Shown: positions 59,960 through 64,000 of the stretch, one piece after another
Position numbering within the stretch: position 1 is the first letter of the stretch
Layout of the letters: the number at the start of each line of letters is the position of its first letter
Assembly (NCBI GenBank): GCA_002914845.1
Contig: JXTC01000116.1
Span: 77,470-141,469 of the forward strand
Source: Trema orientale
Taxonomy: Eukaryota; Streptophyta; Magnoliopsida; Rosales; Cannabaceae
DNA length: 64,000 nucleotides
Direction: 5' to 3'
Position numbers and translations under genes: made by a program
Notes under the pieces: model-generated
Databases searched by the model: none
The model's input: the letters and a program-made list of their open reading frames with translations, nothing else
What the model was told of the DNA's origin: nothing

Positions 59960-60305
59960 ATTGGTTCGCCTATTTGAATGTGTGTATTTAAATGAAAATT
60001 ATGGAATGTGTTATAATTGAAATGAGAGACATTTGAATGGAAAAAATAGTGGAATGAGTTGTAATTAGAATAGGAGCATTGGAATGGATCATTCAAAAAC
60101 ACCTCTCCCCCTTTATTCTCATTCAAGACACAAAAAAACCATTCCAATAGTTAATTTTTCTGATAGACCATTTGAATGGAAAAACTGAGTTGTTGAAACA
60201 AACACACATTCTAAAAGATCATTTGAATGGAAAAACTGGAGTTGTTGAAACAAACACTCATTCAAATGGATTTCCATTCCAATAGAATAGAATGGTTGAA
60301 ACAAA
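59960..60305. repeat. Region of repeated ATTTGAATGGAA units
   Basis: Direct copies of CATTTGAATGGAAAAACTG.. plus TTGTTGAAACAAACAC (about 60165-60260), with inverted copies (CATTCAAATG, TTCCATTCCAATAG) to the right. Likely a small foldback repeat. Confidence 0.5.
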
Positions 60306-61400
60306 GTCTAACATAACCAGAAGTTAAACTTTACCACTAAAATTCAAATATATTAACTTATCTTCTAAACTAAATTGTAAAAGAAATAAGTTACAAAATA
60401 CACAAATCACAAAGCTGTGAAAATTATATTTATATATATAAAAGAAAAACATAAAGATTTTCACTTTCAAAAGCACTATTTTACCTAATTCTCATATTAG
60501 AATACTACCCTATATTGAGTACAATTCGACAATACTCGACAGTATTATTGAATCAAGCCACATTGGGCAAAAAATTAATAGGAAAATTGCTCATAGCCAA
60601 GTCATCAATTATTTTACAATTTAAAATGCTAGGCGTTTTGCTAAAATTGCTAAATAAGATTGACCAATTTTACCAAATTTCCGAAGACTAGTTTAAAGAT
60701 ATTTTTTACAATTTGGCAATTGATTTGATTGGTTTCACATTTTAAACCGATTGAGTTATAATATGAGTTAACTTTTTTTTAAGGAGTCAACAAAGGAATT
60801 ATACTTTGTTACAACGTATTTTGATAAAGAGTTATTGTGATCGTAACGATAAAATTGTTTGAAAAGAGGTACGTTTGAAAGGAGGTATAATGAGGAATAG
60901 GAGTAGCAATAGAATCATCTGATAACAATCAAGAAAATACTTGATAGAATATTATAATTTGGGGCTTCGTTCGAAAAAATGAACAAATAAACATCATTTT
61001 TATGATCATTTCCTCTTTTTAATCTAAAAATAAAAATCATTCAAGAAGCACAGTTTTAAATGTGATGAATTGTAGGCGCCATAAAAACATGTTATCTAAG
61101 GATTGAAAAAAAGATAGAGCTATGGATTTTTTTTTCCCTTGAAAAATAGAGTTATTGATTTGATGGTGATCTTTGTTACTTATAGTAATAGTGCTTATAA
61201 ATAATTAAGTCGTGGTCCAAATATCTTCATAAAAAGAAATTCGTAGATAAGATAAAATAGTGTTTTTTTTTTGTTTTTTTTGAAGGGAAGATAAGATAGT
61301 GCTTTAAACAATAATCGACATGATTAAAATGTATACATTATTTTTCTTTTTGAATATAAAATATATACATTATTAATATATTCCAATTGATAGGATGTCT
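60306..61400. other. AT-rich DNA without recognised content
   Basis: No gene, RNA gene or clear repeat recognised on either strand. Confidence 0.5.
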
Positions 61401-62380
61401 CTTTCTAACAGATATGTAACAATCTTGTTGACGGAGGTTTTGTCAACAATGAATATAGTAAATTACGAGATGTGGCTTGTGTGTGAAAAGGGTTGATAAA
61501 GCATAATAGTCAAGGAGACACGAATTTTATAGTGGTTCAGCCCCAAAAAAGATGAGCCTACGTCCACTGTTCTTTACTATTTTCTGGAGAATTACAAGAG
61601 TTTCTCTAAGCCTCAAGGTGAGAGCAAAGAGAGAATTACAGAGTGTATAGTGATGTAGTAGTCAGATATCGTGTCCCCCCCAAATTATGAGACTGAGTCC
61701 CCTTTATATAGGTGAAGGTGACTTCAAGTTTCCCAATTACATAAACGAGTAGATATACAATTTGACATACATAGAATCGGGTAACATCCTTAATTAAATA
61801 CAGGAGATTACTCAATCTCTATTCTGAAGCTTGTTTCCTTTTCCACGCCAATTACCCTTTTGGTGAAGCTTAAATCAGTTTTCCTTTTTTATACTGGTCG
61901 CACCTTTCACATTCGGATGTGGTCGCATTTTAATTAAGGGAATTCTTATGCGACCATATCATGCTTAATTTTTGACTTTTTCGGCGTTGACCAATTATGG
62001 ATTTAAGATCGCATAACAATTGCCCTCCAGCTTCATTAGTCTTCAGGCTAGATGAAGCTTTTTACCCTGACAAATGCGAGCTTAAGAACGTGACGAAATT
62101 ACCTCGTAATCTGAAAAGGTGCCAAATCCCAAATCATATCACTCGACATCATGCGTACTTTCTTCTGTCAGACATCCACGTGTCGCCCTCCCCTGAGAAA
62201 TTATCACAGCTCGAGGCGACCTCTCCGTTTCTCGAGCTGATGTGATGATGACGATAGCAATCAGCTGTCGTTTCAGCCCTGTCGTTTCGAATTTCAAAAA
62301 TTAATTTCGTTTTAACTTCCGAATTTAAGTCCCGCGCAAATCTTGGCCATCAGATTTAAGAAACAAATCTCTTGATCTAC
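61400..62380. mobile_element. LTR-like or terminal sequence of the transposon at the right edge
   Basis: Contains TATAGTGGTTCAGCCCC followed by CCTACGTCCACTG, a phrase common in plant retroelement termini, then tRNA-free GC-richer sequence with ATGCGACCATATC words. It precedes the spliced transposon-type gene directly. Ends are not resolved; a second copy would be outside the window. Confidence 0.4.
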
Positions 62381-62399
62381 GGCTATGACTCATCAATTC

Positions 62400-63143
62400 A
62401 TTAAAGCATATAAATGCCCTTTTTCTTCCCCTTCTTTCAGAAATCTCAGGCATTTCAGACGAAACAGTGCACAAACCAGAGCACGGACCAGAGCATTTTT
62501 CATTTTCCGAAACTCACGAATCCCTTTTTTTTTTTTTTTTTTTCGGCCAACCACAGAGGCTTCTTCTTCATCTCCGGCAGAACATTTGAGAATTACTCCA
62601 GAAAAATCAAGGTCAGTTTCCCCTCTTTTTCTGTGTCTAATTTTTCTGAATATTTCTTATTTTCGACATGGTTTCTGCAATTTTGATTCTTAGAAAAGCA
62701 TGAATCTTAACAGCTAAAAACCGTAGAGATGAATCCCAGAAAATAACCGTAGAGACAAATTCCAGAAAATTAGAACTGTAGAGACGAATTCCAGAATTTA
62801 TTCAAATCAATAAACAAATTCATAGGAATTAGGTTCTGGAATATTGATGATGAACCCAAATCTTGTAGAAATTTTGTAGATCGAATGACGAATTATCGAA
62901 GAATTAGCTCGAACATTCCAGATGAACCTTTAAAATTTCTTTAAAGATTGACGATATAGTCGAACTTTTTATGCATTAGGGTTTGCTGCCCCCAATTAGG
63001 GTTTCACTGCTCGCATATAGCGAGGACACCTGTAAAGAAAATAATAATACGCCTATCTCTAGGTCGCACTTTTAGGTTAGTCAAATAAATATATAATTTT
63101 ACCTGTAGGAAATTAAAAATTTTCCTTTATTCTTTTTTTTCAG
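62400..63143 (+). other. Leader and leader intron of the right-edge transposon gene
   Basis: CATATAAATGCCC near 62408 may be the TATA region. The leader ends at about 62611 before GTCAGT. The intron holds three imperfect copies of CGTAGAGACGAATTCCAGAA (62723-62800) and ends TTTTTTTTCAG. Confidence 0.4.
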
Positions 63144-64000
63144 ATGTCTAGTAGCGAAGAGCTTAGGGAGGAGAATGCGTTCTCAGGGGAGTCGTCATTC
63201 TTCGAGTCGAGCTCTAGCTCTATAAATCTTGACGATTATATAGAGCGACCAGAAGTAGAGATAACGGGGACTAGACAGAGTAGTCCTCGCATAGGCGACC
63301 TCCCACAGGACCAATGGCCCCAACATATTAGGGACGCCCCCGAATATGCGAAGGGTCATCAATACGTGGAGGGAGATTGGTCATGTACCAATATCCAGAC
63401 GAGCATTTCTACGAATAAGCTCGAGAAAGTAATCCGCATCTACAACATTAACACCCTTCTCCGCATTCCTACAGAATTCAATCGACCACACACCCCTCCT
63501 CGTGGCACTGCCTCTTTCTCTGAGGCAGTGCTCAGGTGCGGCGTCCATCTCCCTCTTCATCCATACATAAAATCTATCGTCGACTATTACGGCGTCGTTC
63601 CTTACCAATTAACCCCCAATACTTATAGATACATGGTAGGTTTGTACATACTATACCATAAACTTAGCTTAGGTAACCCTACTCCTGAAGAATTCGCCTG
63701 GTTCTACCAAGTGAAGTCGAATCCCTCAGACTTCGGCTTCTTCTATGCGAGTAAATGGTCGAATCAGGCGATTAAGACTATCCATGGAGTTCGCAACAAC
63801 ATGGGAAAATGGAAGAACCCATTTTTCCATTTCGATTACGCTGATAACGGGTTTTTTCAAAACCCTGGTAGGTAACGTAACTCAAATTCTTGTATTTGTA
63901 ACAAGTTAAATATATATCTGATCGCATTTCTTTGTCTTTGTAGAAAATAAAGAGCGCCCAGGTCTCAGCGAGGCACAGCTTTCAAGGGTGTACAAGGTTA
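63144..64000 (+). CDS. Transposon-type protein with plant 'putative gypsy type transposon' domain, 3' part beyond the window
   Basis: Exon 63144-63867 joins exon 63944-64000 (runs off) at CCT G|AA, adding ENKERPGLSEAQLSRVYKV. A Ser/Glu-rich N-terminus (about 1-60) precedes a conserved block (about 125-240) with GTASFSEAVLRCGVHLPLHP, IKSIVDYYGVVPYQLTPNTY and FAWFYQVKSNPSDFGFF. The pattern is that of Pfam family PF04195, found in plant transposable-element proteins (family assigned from memory). A pyrimidine-rich tract ends in CAG directly before ATG 63144. A donor (AATCAAG|GTCAGT near 62611) lies in a TATA-led leader (CATATAAATG near 62408), so a leader intron is likely. Codon composition and context point to a transposable element rather than a host gene. 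Confidence 0.7.

Noticed and set aside
1..64000. CRISPR arrays, operons, riboswitches, rRNA genes
   Set aside because: None seen. The window is plant nuclear DNA, and the repeats present are tandem duplications, microsatellites and transposons.

Overview
The window is nuclear DNA of a flowering plant, almost certainly a eudicot. It is AT-rich, has many GT-AG introns, plastid-type transit peptides, microsatellites, MITE hairpins and Ty1/copia elements. It carries assembly gaps: single N at 19038, 28657 and 42949, and a 289-base run at 45284-45572. The species cannot be decided from sequence alone. All gene models were rebuilt by hand from splice signals and checked for reading frame. There is no expression support.

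Left part (1-17.7 kb) is gene-dense: an alpha/beta-hydrolase (minus, runs off the left edge), a single-exon PPR protein (plus), a plastid-type tRNA (guanine-N7) methyltransferase (plus, 8 exons), a convergent APS2-type ADP-glucose pyrophosphorylase small-subunit homologue (minus, 8 exons, catalytic Asp replaced by His), a broken duplicate of the 3' end of the methyltransferase gene, and a glycine/proline-rich XYPPX protein (plus) with a Tourist-type MITE in its intron. From 18.5 to 25.1 kb lie two decayed LTR elements. One is a small element with both LTRs recognisable. The other is a Ty1/copia relic in the opposite orientation.

Middle part (28.8-54.6 kb): a DUF1005/ASG1-type gene (plus, 2 coding exons) converges on a 26-exon, 20-kb minus-strand gene. 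That gene encodes a conserved protein of about 2,168 residues with an N-terminal galactose-binding-like domain and a charged coiled-coil C-terminus. Its intron 16 holds a young Ty1/copia element of about 4.77 kb with LTRs, 5-bp target duplication, PBS, PPT and an open gag-pol frame. Other introns hold a candidate solo LTR and two TIR/foldback elements.

Right part (54.7-64 kb) has no recognisable host gene. It holds a degenerate repeat rich in GACACG-type words with a nested MITE, hAT-like sequences with internal duplications, a possible SINE, and short tandem duplications. It ends in the 5' part of a spliced transposon-type gene running off the right edge.

The hydrolase, tRNA methyltransferase, glycine/proline-rich protein and DUF1005 genes match, from memory, the products of adjacent Arabidopsis loci At5g17670, At5g17660, At5g17650 and At5g17640. 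The window is therefore probably a conserved microsyntenic block into which APS2, the PPR gene and repeats are interspersed. No undescribed multi-gene system is evident. The best leads are the pseudo-enzyme APS2 with a broken gene copy upstream of it, the intronic retrotransposon, and the uncharacterised giant protein.
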